In this document: in pieces, positions 25,386 to 33,091 of the stretch
Layout of the letters: the number at the start of each line of letters is the position of its first letter
How positions within the stretch are numbered: the stretch's first letter is position 1
Source of the DNA: Pseudomonadota bacterium
GTDB lineage: Bacteria; Pseudomonadota; Alphaproteobacteria; Rhizobiales; Devosiaceae
DNA length: 64,000 bases
Reading direction: 5' to 3'
Assembly (NCBI GenBank): GCA_023388175.1
Contig: JAEWGT010000002.1
Coordinates: 62,001-126,000, forward strand
The notes under the pieces: generated by a model
What the model was told of the DNA's origin: nothing
Database searches by the model: none
Seen by the model: the letters and a program-made list of their open reading frames with translations, nothing else
Position numbers and translations under genes: made by a program

Positions 25386-25945
25386 GCGAAACCATCACCA
25401 CGCCGCGCCTTGTCCTGCGCGCACCGCGCGACAGTGACGCCGAGGCAATCGCGCATCATCTCAATGATTTCGCGGTCGCGGGCAATCTGGCCCGCGTGCC
25501 CTTTCCCTATCATCTGGAAGACGCCCAGGCCTGGCTGCGCACCCGCAGGCCTGGCCTGCCGGCCGAACAGGCCAATTTTGCGCTGGAGCTGGAGGGCGCC
25601 TATATCGGCCAGGTCGGTTTCCATCCCGGCCCCCGGGGCCCGATCATCGGCTATTGGCTGGGCCAGCCCTTCTGGGGCCGTGGCCTGATGAGCGAGGCTG
25701 TCAGCGCCTGCCTTTTCTGGTTCTTCGGGGCCACCAATGCGCCACGCGTCTATTCCGGCGTTTTCCACTTCAACGCCGCCTCCCTCGCCATCCAGAACAA
25801 GCTCGGCTTTACCGAGACAGGCCGTTCAACCCTGCTCTGCCTTGCGCGCGAGGCCGAGGTGGAGCATATCGACACTCAATTGACACGCGAGCGCTTCCTC
25901 ATGCGGGCACAGGTCCCCTTGCGGATGGAGCGCACGCCGCTCTAG
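25376..25945 (+). CDS. GNAT acetyltransferase 3 (RimJ-like)
   Basis: This 189-residue paralogue shows TPRLVLRAPRDSD, IIGYWLGQPFWGRGLMSEAV and NAASLAIQNKLGFTETG. The ATG at 25376 lies inside the end of gene 2; the frame is open upstream but that part is the shadow of the neighbour. It ends 20 bases before obgE, so the three acetyltransferases may be co-transcribed with this ribosome-assembly GTPase. Confidence 0.85.
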   Translation: MRLSETITTPRLVLRAPRDSDAEAIAHHLNDFAVAGNLARVPFPYHLEDAQAWLRTRRPGLPAEQANFALELEGAYIGQVGFHPGPRGPIIGYWLGQPFWGRGLMSEAVSACLFWFFGATNAPRVYSGVFHFNAASLAIQNKLGFTETGRSTLLCLAREAEVEHIDTQLTRERFLMRAQVPLRMERTPL

Positions 25946-25965
25946 CCGGGAAGGCAAGAACAGAT

Positions 25966-27009
25966 ATGAAATTCCTCGACCAGGCCAAGGTCTATATCAA
26001 ATCGGGCTCCGGCGGCGCCGGCGCCGTCAGCTTCCTGCGCGAAAAATTCGTCGAGTTCGGCGGGCCCGACGGCGGCAATGGCGGCCGCGGCGGCGATGTC
26101 ATCGCCGTCTGTGCCGAAGGTCTCAATACGCTGATCGATTTCCGCTATCAGCAGCATTTCCGCGCCGGCACCGGCGTGCATGGCATGGGCAAGAACCGCA
26201 CCGGCGCCGATGGCGAGGACATTATCCTGCGCGTCCCCAAGGGCACCCAGATCTTTGAGGAAGACCAGGAAACGCTCATCGCCGATTTCACTGAGGTGGG
26301 CCAGCGCGTCGTGCTGCTGAAGGGCGGCAATGGCGGCTTCGGCAATGCCTATTTCAAGACCTCGTCCAACCAGGCGCCGCGCCGCGCCAATCCGGGCCAG
26401 GAGGGCGTCGAAAAGGGCATCTGGCTGCGCCTCAAACTCATCGCCGATGCCGGCCTTGTCGGCCAGCCCAATGCCGGGAAGTCCACCTTCCTGGCTGCCG
26501 TTTCTGCCGCCAAGCCAAAGATCGCCGATTATCCCTTCACCACGCTGCATCCCAATCTGGGCGTCGTGCGCATCGGCGAGCGCGAATTTGTCCTTGCCGA
26601 CATTCCCGGCCTCATCGAGGGCGCCAGCGAAGGCGTTGGCATCGGCGACCGCTTCCTGGGCCATATCGAGCGCTGCAATATCCTCATCCATCTCATCGAC
26701 GGCACCAATGAGGATGTCGCCCACGTCTATAAGGCCGTCCGGCACGAACTGGCCGCCTATGCCGACGTTCTGGCCGACAAGGACGAGATCGTCGTCCTCA
26801 ACAAGGTCGATGCGCTGAGCCCCGAAGAGATCAAGGACAAGGTCAAGGCCCTCAAGAAGGCGTCCAAGGCCGAAGTGCGGCTCGTCTCCGGCGTCACCGG
26901 CGACGGCGTCCAGCAGATTCTCTGGGACGTGCTCAATCATCTCGACGCCGAAAAGGCCGAAGCGGCTGAGCTGGTGAAAAAGCAGACGGAAGAAAAATGG
27001 ACGCCTTAG
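25966..27009 (+). CDS. obgE: Ribosome-assembly GTPase ObgE/CgtA
   Basis: This 347-residue protein has the glycine-rich Obg fold at 1-158 (GGNGGRGGDV, GTGVHGMGKNRTGADGED) and the G domain from ~160: G1 GQPNAGKST, switch region YPFTTLHPNLGVV, G3 DIPGLIEGA and G4 LNKVDAL. The short acidic C-terminal tail is usual. Essential for 50S maturation; it lies in the conserved block between rplU-rpmA and proBA. A palindromic repeat follows it. Confidence 0.97.
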   Translation: MKFLDQAKVYIKSGSGGAGAVSFLREKFVEFGGPDGGNGGRGGDVIAVCAEGLNTLIDFRYQQHFRAGTGVHGMGKNRTGADGEDIILRVPKGTQIFEEDQETLIADFTEVGQRVVLLKGGNGGFGNAYFKTSSNQAPRRANPGQEGVEKGIWLRLKLIADAGLVGQPNAGKSTFLAAVSAAKPKIADYPFTTLHPNLGVVRIGEREFVLADIPGLIEGASEGVGIGDRFLGHIERCNILIHLIDGTNEDVAHVYKAVRHELAAYADVLADKDEIVVLNKVDALSPEEIKDKVKALKKASKAEVRLVSGVTGDGVQQILWDVLNHLDAEKAEAAELVKKQTEEKWTP

Positions 27010-27047
27010 GCGGGTTGGATATGCGCGAGACCAGCGGCTCCTGCGCC

Positions 27048-27161
27048 TCCCTCCCCCTTGAGGGGAGGGACCGAGGGTGGGGGTGCTGCGCCACTCACGA
27101 TCGCCGAGTCCTTGGAAACCTCAGCACCCCCACCCCACCCCTCCCCTCAAGGGGGAGGGGG
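27048..27161. repeat. Inverted pair of family A repeats forming a large stem-loop
   Basis: The left copy at 27048-27088 (contains CCCCCTTGAGGGGAGGG and GGGTGGGGGTGCTG) and the inverted copy at 27122-27161 (CAGCACCCCCACCC, then CCCCTCAAGGGGG) can pair over about 40 bp around a 33-base loop. Each arm is also self-palindromic. It fills the obgE-proB gap and could affect mRNA stability or termination in either direction. Confidence 0.8.
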
Positions 27162-27181
27162 TGGACCGAGTTCGTCACCAC

Positions 27182-28324
27182 ATGAATGCCACCAATCCCC
27201 TCGCCCAATACCGCCGCATCACCATAAAAATCGGCTCGGCCCTGCTCGTCGATAAATCCGGCCGGCTGCGCGCCGACTGGCTTGCCGGCCTTGCCGGCGA
27301 CATTGCCGCGCTCAAGGCCGAAAACCGCGACATCGTTATCGTGTCCTCCGGCGCCATTGCGCTGGGCCGGGGCCTGCTGGGCCTTTCCGCCACCACCCTA
27401 ACCCTGGAGCAATCTCAGGCCGCCGCCAGCGCCGGGCAGATCGCTTTGTCGCAGGCCTGGGCCGAAGCTCTGGGCCAGCACGGCATCGTCACCGGGCAAA
27501 TCCTGATCACCCCAAATATCACCGAGGAACGACGCTACTTCCTCAATGCCCGCACTACGATCCAGACCCTGCTCGGGCTCGGCGCCATTCCCATCATCAA
27601 CGAGAACGACAGCGTCGCCACCGCCGAGATCCGCTATGGCGACAATGACCGGCTCTCCGCCCGCGTCGCCACGATGATCGAGGCGGACCTGCTGGTGCTG
27701 CTCTCGGACATTGACGGGCTGTACACCGCTCCCCCCGCCAAGGACCCCGACGCGATCCACATCCCCGTCGTGGACGCCATCACGCCCTCCATCGAAGCCA
27801 TGGCCGGCGGCGCGGCCAGCCATCTCTCGCGCGGCGGCATGACCACCAAGGTCGAGGCCGGCAAGATCGCGACCCTTGCCGGCACCGCCATGATCATCGC
27901 CAAAGGCACCGAAGCCAATCCGCTCCGGCGTCTTGCCGAAGGCGGTCTGTACACCCTGTTCCAGCCGGCCACCAGTCGTGCCCAGTCGCGCAAACGCTGG
28001 ATCATGGGCACATTGCAGGTCTCGGGTTCCGTTCAGGTGGATGCCGGCGCCGCCGGCGCGCTGAAACAGGGCCGCTCGCTGCTGCCCATCGGCGTGACCA
28101 AGATCACCGGCACATTCGAGCGTGGCGATACCATTGCCGTGCTCGATCCCGAAGGCCGGGAGATCGCCCGGGGCCTGTCTGGCCTCGACAGCGAAGACGC
28201 GCGCCTCGTCATGGGCAAACGCAGCCACGCCATCGTCGAACTGCTCGGCGCCGGCAATCGCGCCGAAATGGTGCATCGTGACAATCTGGTCCTGACGGGC
28301 AGCATAGAGGAAACCACCGCATGA
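27182..28324 (+). CDS. proB: Glutamate 5-kinase
   Basis: This 380-residue protein has an amino-acid kinase domain (ITIKIGSALLVD, then IVSSGAIALGRG and INENDSVATAEIRYGDNDRLSA) and a C-terminal PUA domain from ~285. It phosphorylates glutamate in the first step of proline synthesis. The start at 27182 sits just after the stem-loop repeat; its stop overlaps the proA ATG by four bases. Confidence 0.96.
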   Translation: MNATNPLAQYRRITIKIGSALLVDKSGRLRADWLAGLAGDIAALKAENRDIVIVSSGAIALGRGLLGLSATTLTLEQSQAAASAGQIALSQAWAEALGQHGIVTGQILITPNITEERRYFLNARTTIQTLLGLGAIPIINENDSVATAEIRYGDNDRLSARVATMIEADLLVLLSDIDGLYTAPPAKDPDAIHIPVVDAITPSIEAMAGGAASHLSRGGMTTKVEAGKIATLAGTAMIIAKGTEANPLRRLAEGGLYTLFQPATSRAQSRKRWIMGTLQVSGSVQVDAGAAGALKQGRSLLPIGVTKITGTFERGDTIAVLDPEGREIARGLSGLDSEDARLVMGKRSHAIVELLGAGNRAEMVHRDNLVLTGSIEETTA

Positions 28325-29601
28325 GCGCCGTGCAAGCCAATCCCTCCATCGCCGAGACCATGGCTGAACTGGGCCGCAATGCCCGTATCGGCGCCAGCGC
28401 CCTCAGAAACGCCACGCCCGAGCAGAAGCGCACCGCGCTCCTGACTGCGGCCGGGGCCATCAATGCCCATCGCAGGAAAATCCTCGCCGCCAACGAACGC
28501 GACATGGCTGCGGCGAAGGACAAAGGTATTTCCGGCGCCTTTCTTGATCGGCTCCTGCTCACCGATGCCCGTATCGACGGCATTATCGAGGCGGTAAAGA
28601 CCATTGCGGAACTGCCAGACCCCGTCGGCAAGATCATCGCCGAATGGGACCGGCCCAATGGCCTCCATATCGAACGCGTCCGCACCCCGCTCGGCGTCAT
28701 CGGCGTCATTTTCGAATCCCGCCCCAATGTCACCGCTGATGCAGGCGCGCTGTGCATAAAGTCGGGCAATGCCGTCATCCTGCGCGGTGGCAGCGACAGT
28801 TTCCATTCTTCGACCGCGCTGGTCGATTGCCTGCTCGATGGCCTGCATCTGGCTGGCCTGCCGGTCGAATGCGTCCAGCTCGTCCCCACCACCGACCGCG
28901 CAGCCGTGGGCGAAATGCTCAAGGGTCTCGACGGCAATATCGACGTCATCGTGCCGCGGGGCGGCAAGTCCCTGGTCGCCCGCGTCCAGTCCGAGGCCCG
29001 CGTACCGGTCTTTGCCCATCTCGAAGGTCTGGTCCATGTCTATATCGACAAATCCGCCGATCTCGACAAAGCCGTTTCGGTCACCCTCAACGCCAAGATG
29101 CGCCGCACCGGCATTTGCGGCGCCGCTGAAACGCTGCTGGTCCACAAGGACGTCGTAGAGACGCACCTGAAACCCATTATCGAAGCCTTGGTCGCAAAAG
29201 GCTGCGAAATTCGCGGCGACGAAACCGTCCTCTCCATGATCCCCGAAGCCAATCCGGCGACGGAGCAGGACTGGAGAACCGAATATGAAGACGCCATTAT
29301 CTCGGTAAAGATTGTCGGCAGTGTCGAAGACGCCATTGCCCATATCGAACATTATTCGAGCCATCACACCGAAGCCATCATCGCCGAGGACGCTGAAGCC
29401 GTCGAAAAATTCTTCAACCAGATCGACTCGGCCATCCTCGTTCACAATGCCTCCACCCAGTTCGCCGATGGCGGCGAATTCGGCTTTGGCGGCGAGATCG
29501 GCATCGCCACCGGCAAGATGCACGCGCGCGGTCCCGTCGGCGTCGAACAGCTCACCAGTTTCAAATACCGCATCCGCGGCAACGGACAGACCCGGCCTTG
29601 A
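28321..29601 (+). CDS. proA: Gamma-glutamyl phosphate reductase
   Basis: This 426-residue NADPH-dependent reductase of the aldehyde-dehydrogenase superfamily has IFESRPNVTADAGALCIKSGN, VPRGGKSL and the catalytic Cys in MRRTGICGAAETLL. It makes glutamate-5-semialdehyde for proline synthesis and is translationally coupled to proB. A block of palindromic repeats follows its stop. Confidence 0.97.
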   Translation: MSAVQANPSIAETMAELGRNARIGASALRNATPEQKRTALLTAAGAINAHRRKILAANERDMAAAKDKGISGAFLDRLLLTDARIDGIIEAVKTIAELPDPVGKIIAEWDRPNGLHIERVRTPLGVIGVIFESRPNVTADAGALCIKSGNAVILRGGSDSFHSSTALVDCLLDGLHLAGLPVECVQLVPTTDRAAVGEMLKGLDGNIDVIVPRGGKSLVARVQSEARVPVFAHLEGLVHVYIDKSADLDKAVSVTLNAKMRRTGICGAAETLLVHKDVVETHLKPIIEALVAKGCEIRGDETVLSMIPEANPATEQDWRTEYEDAIISVKIVGSVEDAIAHIEHYSSHHTEAIIAEDAEAVEKFFNQIDSAILVHNASTQFADGGEFGFGGEIGIATGKMHARGPVGVEQLTSFKYRIRGNGQTRP

Positions 29602-29620
29602 GGACAGGGCAGAACACCGT

Positions 29621-29764
29621 CCTTCCCCTCTCCCCTTGCGGGAGAGGGTGGATCGGCCAGGGGCCGAGACGGGTGAGGGGTTCTCACCTCGCACTTGAAG
29701 CTCGTGGGCAGATCGCAAACCCCTCATCCACCCTTCAGGCACCTTCTCCCGCAACGGGAGAAGG
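29621..29764. repeat. Inverted palindromic repeat, family B
   Basis: The left unit (29621-29681: CTCTCCCCTTGCGGGAGAGG, then GGGTGAGGGGT) is matched by an inverted unit at 29718-29764 (ACCCCTCATCCACCC, then TTCTCCCGCAACGGGAGAAGG). Each contains its own hairpin (CTCCC..GGGAG). The layout is that of paired REP-like elements common in Hyphomicrobiales gaps. Confidence 0.75.
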
Positions 29765-29782
29765 AGAGCCAAACCACCGGCC

Positions 29783-29825
29783 TTCTCCTCCCCCTCCTTC
29801 GGGGGGAGGCCGGGTGGGGGTGCTC
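29783..29825. repeat. Family A repeat copy upstream of nadD
   Basis: TCTCCTCCCCCTCCTTCGGGGGGAGGCCGG is followed by TGGGGGTGCTCC (29783-29825 region). It shares the hairpin plus GTGGGGGTGC tail with the copies at 22.2 and 27.1 kb. Together with family B it fills the proA-nadD gap, which holds no gene. Confidence 0.65.
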
Positions 29826-29851
29826 CCCGTTTCTGCCCCGGCACCCAACCC

Positions 29852-30484
29852 ATGACCCTGCGCCCACCCCTCCGCATTCCCGGCATCACCGAACTGCCCC
29901 CCTCTGCCTCGGGCATGCGCATTGGCCTGTTCGGCGGCTCCTTCAACCCCATCCATGCCGGCCATATCCTCGTCATGGAGGAAACCATGCGCCGCCTGGA
30001 GCTTGATGCGCTATGGGTGCTGGTCACCCCCGGCAATCCGCTCAAGAACAACGCCAACCTGCCGCCGCTGGACACCCGCGTCCGCGCCGCGCGGCAAGCC
30101 ATTACCCATCCGCGCATCCGTGTCACCGGCTTCGAGGCCGCAAAAGGCTTCGCCTATACCTGGCAGACCATCGGCTTTCTGACCCGGACCATGCCCGACC
30201 GGCGCTTCGTCTGGATCATGGGCGCCGACAGCCTGGCTGATTTCCATCGCTGGGAGCGCTGGCGCGACATCGCCGCGCAGGTGCCCATCGCCGTCTATGT
30301 CCGGCCCGGCGCGGGCCGTCGGGCCCTCGCCTCCCGCGCTGCAGCCGTGCTCGACCATGCCCAGCTCGATGAAAGCGCCGCGCCGCTCCTGCCCTATGCC
30401 CAGCCCCCCGCCTGGATCTACCTGCAGGGCCGGCAGTCCGCCCTTTCCTCAACCGCGATCCGCGCCGACAAGACGTCAAATTAA
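29852..30484 (+). CDS. nadD: Nicotinate-nucleotide adenylyltransferase
   Basis: This 210-residue nucleotidyltransferase has GLFGGSFNPIHAGH (the ATP-binding HxGH) at ~24-37, GADSLADFHRWERW, and the C-terminal ISSTxIR-like ALSSTAIRAD. It makes deamido-NAD from NaMN and ATP. The first ~21 residues are not conserved, so the internal ATG at 29915 is an alternative start. It precedes rsfS as in many Alphaproteobacteria. Confidence 0.93.
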   Translation: MTLRPPLRIPGITELPPSASGMRIGLFGGSFNPIHAGHILVMEETMRRLELDALWVLVTPGNPLKNNANLPPLDTRVRAARQAITHPRIRVTGFEAAKGFAYTWQTIGFLTRTMPDRRFVWIMGADSLADFHRWERWRDIAAQVPIAVYVRPGAGRRALASRAAAVLDHAQLDESAAPLLPYAQPPAWIYLQGRQSALSSTAIRADKTSN

Positions 30485-30541
30485 GCGTGATCGGCCTGCG
30501 ATCTTGCGAAATTGCGCTCAAAGGCGCATATTCGGGCCAAG

Positions 30542-30557
30542 TGTGATCATTGTCACC
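30542..30557. promoter_or_regulatory. CRP-like palindrome upstream of rsfS
   Basis: TGTGA (30542-30546), six bases, then TCACC (30553-30557) matches the TGTGA-N6-TCACA consensus of CRP-family regulators at nine of ten positions. It lies 113 bp before rsfS. Functional status unknown. Confidence 0.3.
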
Positions 30558-30669
30558 GGAACAGGAACTGACGGCTTGCCGTTTTCACGACGCCGCTACA
30601 TTCCGATCAACAACCAAGGATGCTTGACCTACGCATGACCCATGCACGCGCATGGGCGGAAGGCCACTG

Positions 30670-31062
30670 ATGGCCGCGCTGCCCGAAAACACTCTCTCCG
30701 CTTCCCCCACGCCCGCTGGCGCGGCCCAGAAGCCGATGATCGATCTCATTCTCGACACGCTCGATGACGCCAAGGCCGAGGAAACGGTCTCGGTCGACAT
30801 GGCCGGCAAGTCCTCGCTCGCCGACCATATGGTCGTGACCTCGGGCCGCTCCCACCGCCATGTTGCCGCCGTCGCTGATCAGATCATCAACGCGCTGCGC
30901 GACAATGGCCACGGCAAGCCGCGTGTCGAAGGCATGACCCATGCCGATTGGGTTCTGGTCGATGCGGGCGATGTCATCGTCCATATCTTCCGCCCCGAAG
31001 TGCGCGAATTCTACAATATCGAGAAGATGTGGCAGGCCGACTTCGCCGCCGATCAGCACTGA
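30670..31062 (+). CDS. rsfS: Ribosomal silencing factor RsfS
   Basis: This 130-residue protein has the RsfS/Iojap core: ILDTLDDAKAEETVSVDM, MVVTSGRSHRHVAAVAD, GMTHADWVLVDAGDVIVHIF and FYNIEKMW. It binds L14 and blocks subunit joining under starvation. ATG at 30670 is preferred because GGAAGG lies eight bases upstream; an in-frame ATG 18 bases earlier has no such site. It is followed by rlmH, the usual partner. Confidence 0.94.
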   Translation: MAALPENTLSASPTPAGAAQKPMIDLILDTLDDAKAEETVSVDMAGKSSLADHMVVTSGRSHRHVAAVADQIINALRDNGHGKPRVEGMTHADWVLVDAGDVIVHIFRPEVREFYNIEKMWQADFAADQH

Positions 31063-31077
31063 ACGCGGGCTGACCGC

Positions 31078-31560
31078 ATGCGCATCAGCATAGCGGCCGT
31101 CGGCCGAATGAAGAACGGGCCAGAGCGCGAGCTTGTGGCCCGTTATCTTGAGCGTGCCGCCGGATCGGGCAAGCCATTGGCCCTGACTGGCTTCGACGTC
31201 TCCGAACTGTCCGAAAGCCGGGCCGGCTCGGCTGCGTCCCGCAAGGCCGAGGAAGCAAAAGCCATCCGCACTGCCCTGCCTGAGGGCATGGTGGTGGCGC
31301 TGGATGAGCGCGGCAAATCACTGACCTCCGAGGCCTTTGCAAACCAGCTTGGCCGCTGGCGCGATGATGGTCGGCCCGCTGTGGGCTTCGTCATCGGCGG
31401 TGCCGATGGCATCGATCCCGATTTCGTCAGCAAAGCCGATCTCGTGGTCAGCTTCTCGCCCATGGTCTGGCCGCATCAGCTGGTCCGCATCATGCTCGCC
31501 GAACAGCTCTACCGCGCGACGACCATCCTGTCGGGCCACCCCTATCATCGTGGCGAATAG
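31078..31560 (+). CDS. rlmH: 23S rRNA (pseudouridine1915-N3)-methyltransferase
   Basis: This 160-residue SPOUT methyltransferase shows LDERGKSLTSEAFA, the SAM-binding knot GFVIGGADGID, and the C-terminal RATTILSGHPYHRGE. It methylates pseudouridine 1915 in helix 69. Length matches the family (155-160 residues). It starts 15 bases after rsfS. Confidence 0.96.
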   Translation: MRISIAAVGRMKNGPERELVARYLERAAGSGKPLALTGFDVSELSESRAGSAASRKAEEAKAIRTALPEGMVVALDERGKSLTSEAFANQLGRWRDDGRPAVGFVIGGADGIDPDFVSKADLVVSFSPMVWPHQLVRIMLAEQLYRATTILSGHPYHRGE

Positions 31561-31647
31561 CGTTTAGCGCGGCCCGTGCCGCAATCGCGTCGCAAAGCCC
31601 GTAGAGGACAGGGTCAACGTCAACAGTCTGTTACCCGCAGAACCATC

Positions 31648-31667
31648 ATGGTTAAGCAATGTTAACC
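31648..31667. promoter_or_regulatory. CtrA-like TTAACC palindrome upstream of the envC-like gene
   Basis: GGTTAA (31650-31655), six bases, TTAACC (31662-31667) is a perfect inverted repeat. Read on the minus strand the left part is TTAACCAT, the half-site of the alphaproteobacterial cell-cycle regulator CtrA. It lies about 55 bp before the start of a murein hydrolase activator, a kind of gene that CtrA controls in relatives. Inference only. Confidence 0.4.
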
Positions 31668-31719
31668 GGCTCTTTGCCCGCCGCTTGCTAATCTGCGCCC
31701 ACTGATTCGGGGAGAGACC

Positions 31720-33084
31720 ATGCCCTTGCCGCCGGCAAGCGTGACCAGGATTGTGCTGACCGGCCTGCTTGTCTGCGGGCTGGCCAGCCCGTTCGTGCTT
31801 GCCCAGAGCGACACTGAACTGCGGCCCGGCCTGCCGCTCGACCCCGCCCAGGCCGTTGAAGAAACAGAAGAAATCATCGACGACCCCGGCGCGGAAACGG
31901 CGCAAGCCAGCGCCACCGATCTCGCAGAGGTTGAGGCCACCCTCAGTCTCAGCCGCGAACGCATCGAGGCGCTCAAAGCCGAAATCGCGGCCATGGAAGG
32001 CGACAGCGCCCAGCAGAACGCCGCCCTCATCGCCGCCGCCCAGCGCGTAAGGCTGGCCGAGATCGAAGTCGCCGATGTCGAGGAGCGCCTCTCCGATCTC
32101 ATCGTCCGCGAGTTCGAAATTCGCGGCCGGCTCGATGGTGCCGATGCCGAAATCGCCAATGTTCTCGCGGCCTTGCAGCGTATTTCGCTCAATCCCCCGC
32201 CGGCCCTCATCGTCGATCCGGACGATGCGCTGGGCTCGGCGCGCGGCGCCATGCTGATCGCTGCCATCGTGCCCCAATTGCGCGAGCGCGCCGACAGCGT
32301 TTCCGCCGATCTCCAGGCACTGACCGAGGTAAAGAATGACGCCTTGGCCGAAGAGGAAATTCTGCGCGCCAATCACGAAGTCCTTGAAGAAGAACAGCTT
32401 CGGATCGCCACGCTGATTACCGCCCGCAAGCAGGGCATCGACCGGATGAGCACCGAACTCGACGCCGAAGAAGCAGAAGCCACCGCACTCGCCGAGCGCG
32501 CCAGCACACTGCGCGAACTGATCGGCGCGCTGTCCGAGCGGGCGGCGACCGGCGCCACCCCGCCCGCCACCGATCCCGAACTGCCTCAGCTATCGCCCGA
32601 AGCGATCCAGCTGGCCTTCGCCAATTCTGCCCGCACCCAACCGGCCATTCCCTTTGCGCTCTCCCGAGGCTATCTCAGCGAGCCCGCCAACGGCACCTTG
32701 GCCATGCCCTATGGCGTCGGCGATGGCAGGGGCGGCATTTCGCAGGGACAGTCCATTCTGACCAGTGCCGGCGCACAAGTGGTGGCGCCTGCCGATGGCT
32801 GGGTGCTCTATCGCGGGCCTTACCTCAATTATGGCCAGATCATCATTCTGAATACCGGCACTGGCTATACCGCCTTGCTAGCGGGTCTCAACACGATCAG
32901 CGTCGATATTGGCCAGTTCGTACAGATGGGTGAACCTTTGGGCCTCATGGGATCACGCACAATTGGACGGACCGTGACCACCAATGCTGGTAACGCCCAG
33001 CCAACGCTTTATATTGAGTTTCGACAGAACAACGAACCCTTCGACCCCGCTGGTTGGTGGGCAGACAACGAACAGACGGGATAA
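31720..33084 (+). CDS. Murein hydrolase activator, EnvC-like (LytM domain)
   Basis: This 454-residue protein has a signal peptide (ending VLAQS near residue 29), a long coiled coil at ~60-275 (LSRERIEALKAEIAAMEG and LTEVKNDALAEEEILRA regions) and a C-terminal M23/LytM domain from ~320 (GTLAMPYGVG, VVAPADGWVLYRG, GYTALLAGL). The metal-binding His residues of active M23 peptidases are not all visible, as in EnvC, which activates amidases rather than cutting itself. It precedes ctpA by seven bases. Confidence 0.88.
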   Translation: MPLPPASVTRIVLTGLLVCGLASPFVLAQSDTELRPGLPLDPAQAVEETEEIIDDPGAETAQASATDLAEVEATLSLSRERIEALKAEIAAMEGDSAQQNAALIAAAQRVRLAEIEVADVEERLSDLIVREFEIRGRLDGADAEIANVLAALQRISLNPPPALIVDPDDALGSARGAMLIAAIVPQLRERADSVSADLQALTEVKNDALAEEEILRANHEVLEEEQLRIATLITARKQGIDRMSTELDAEEAEATALAERASTLRELIGALSERAATGATPPATDPELPQLSPEAIQLAFANSARTQPAIPFALSRGYLSEPANGTLAMPYGVGDGRGGISQGQSILTSAGAQVVAPADGWVLYRGPYLNYGQIIILNTGTGYTALLAGLNTISVDIGQFVQMGEPLGLMGSRTIGRTVTTNAGNAQPTLYIEFRQNNEPFDPAGWWADNEQTG

Positions 33085-33091
33085 TCCATCC

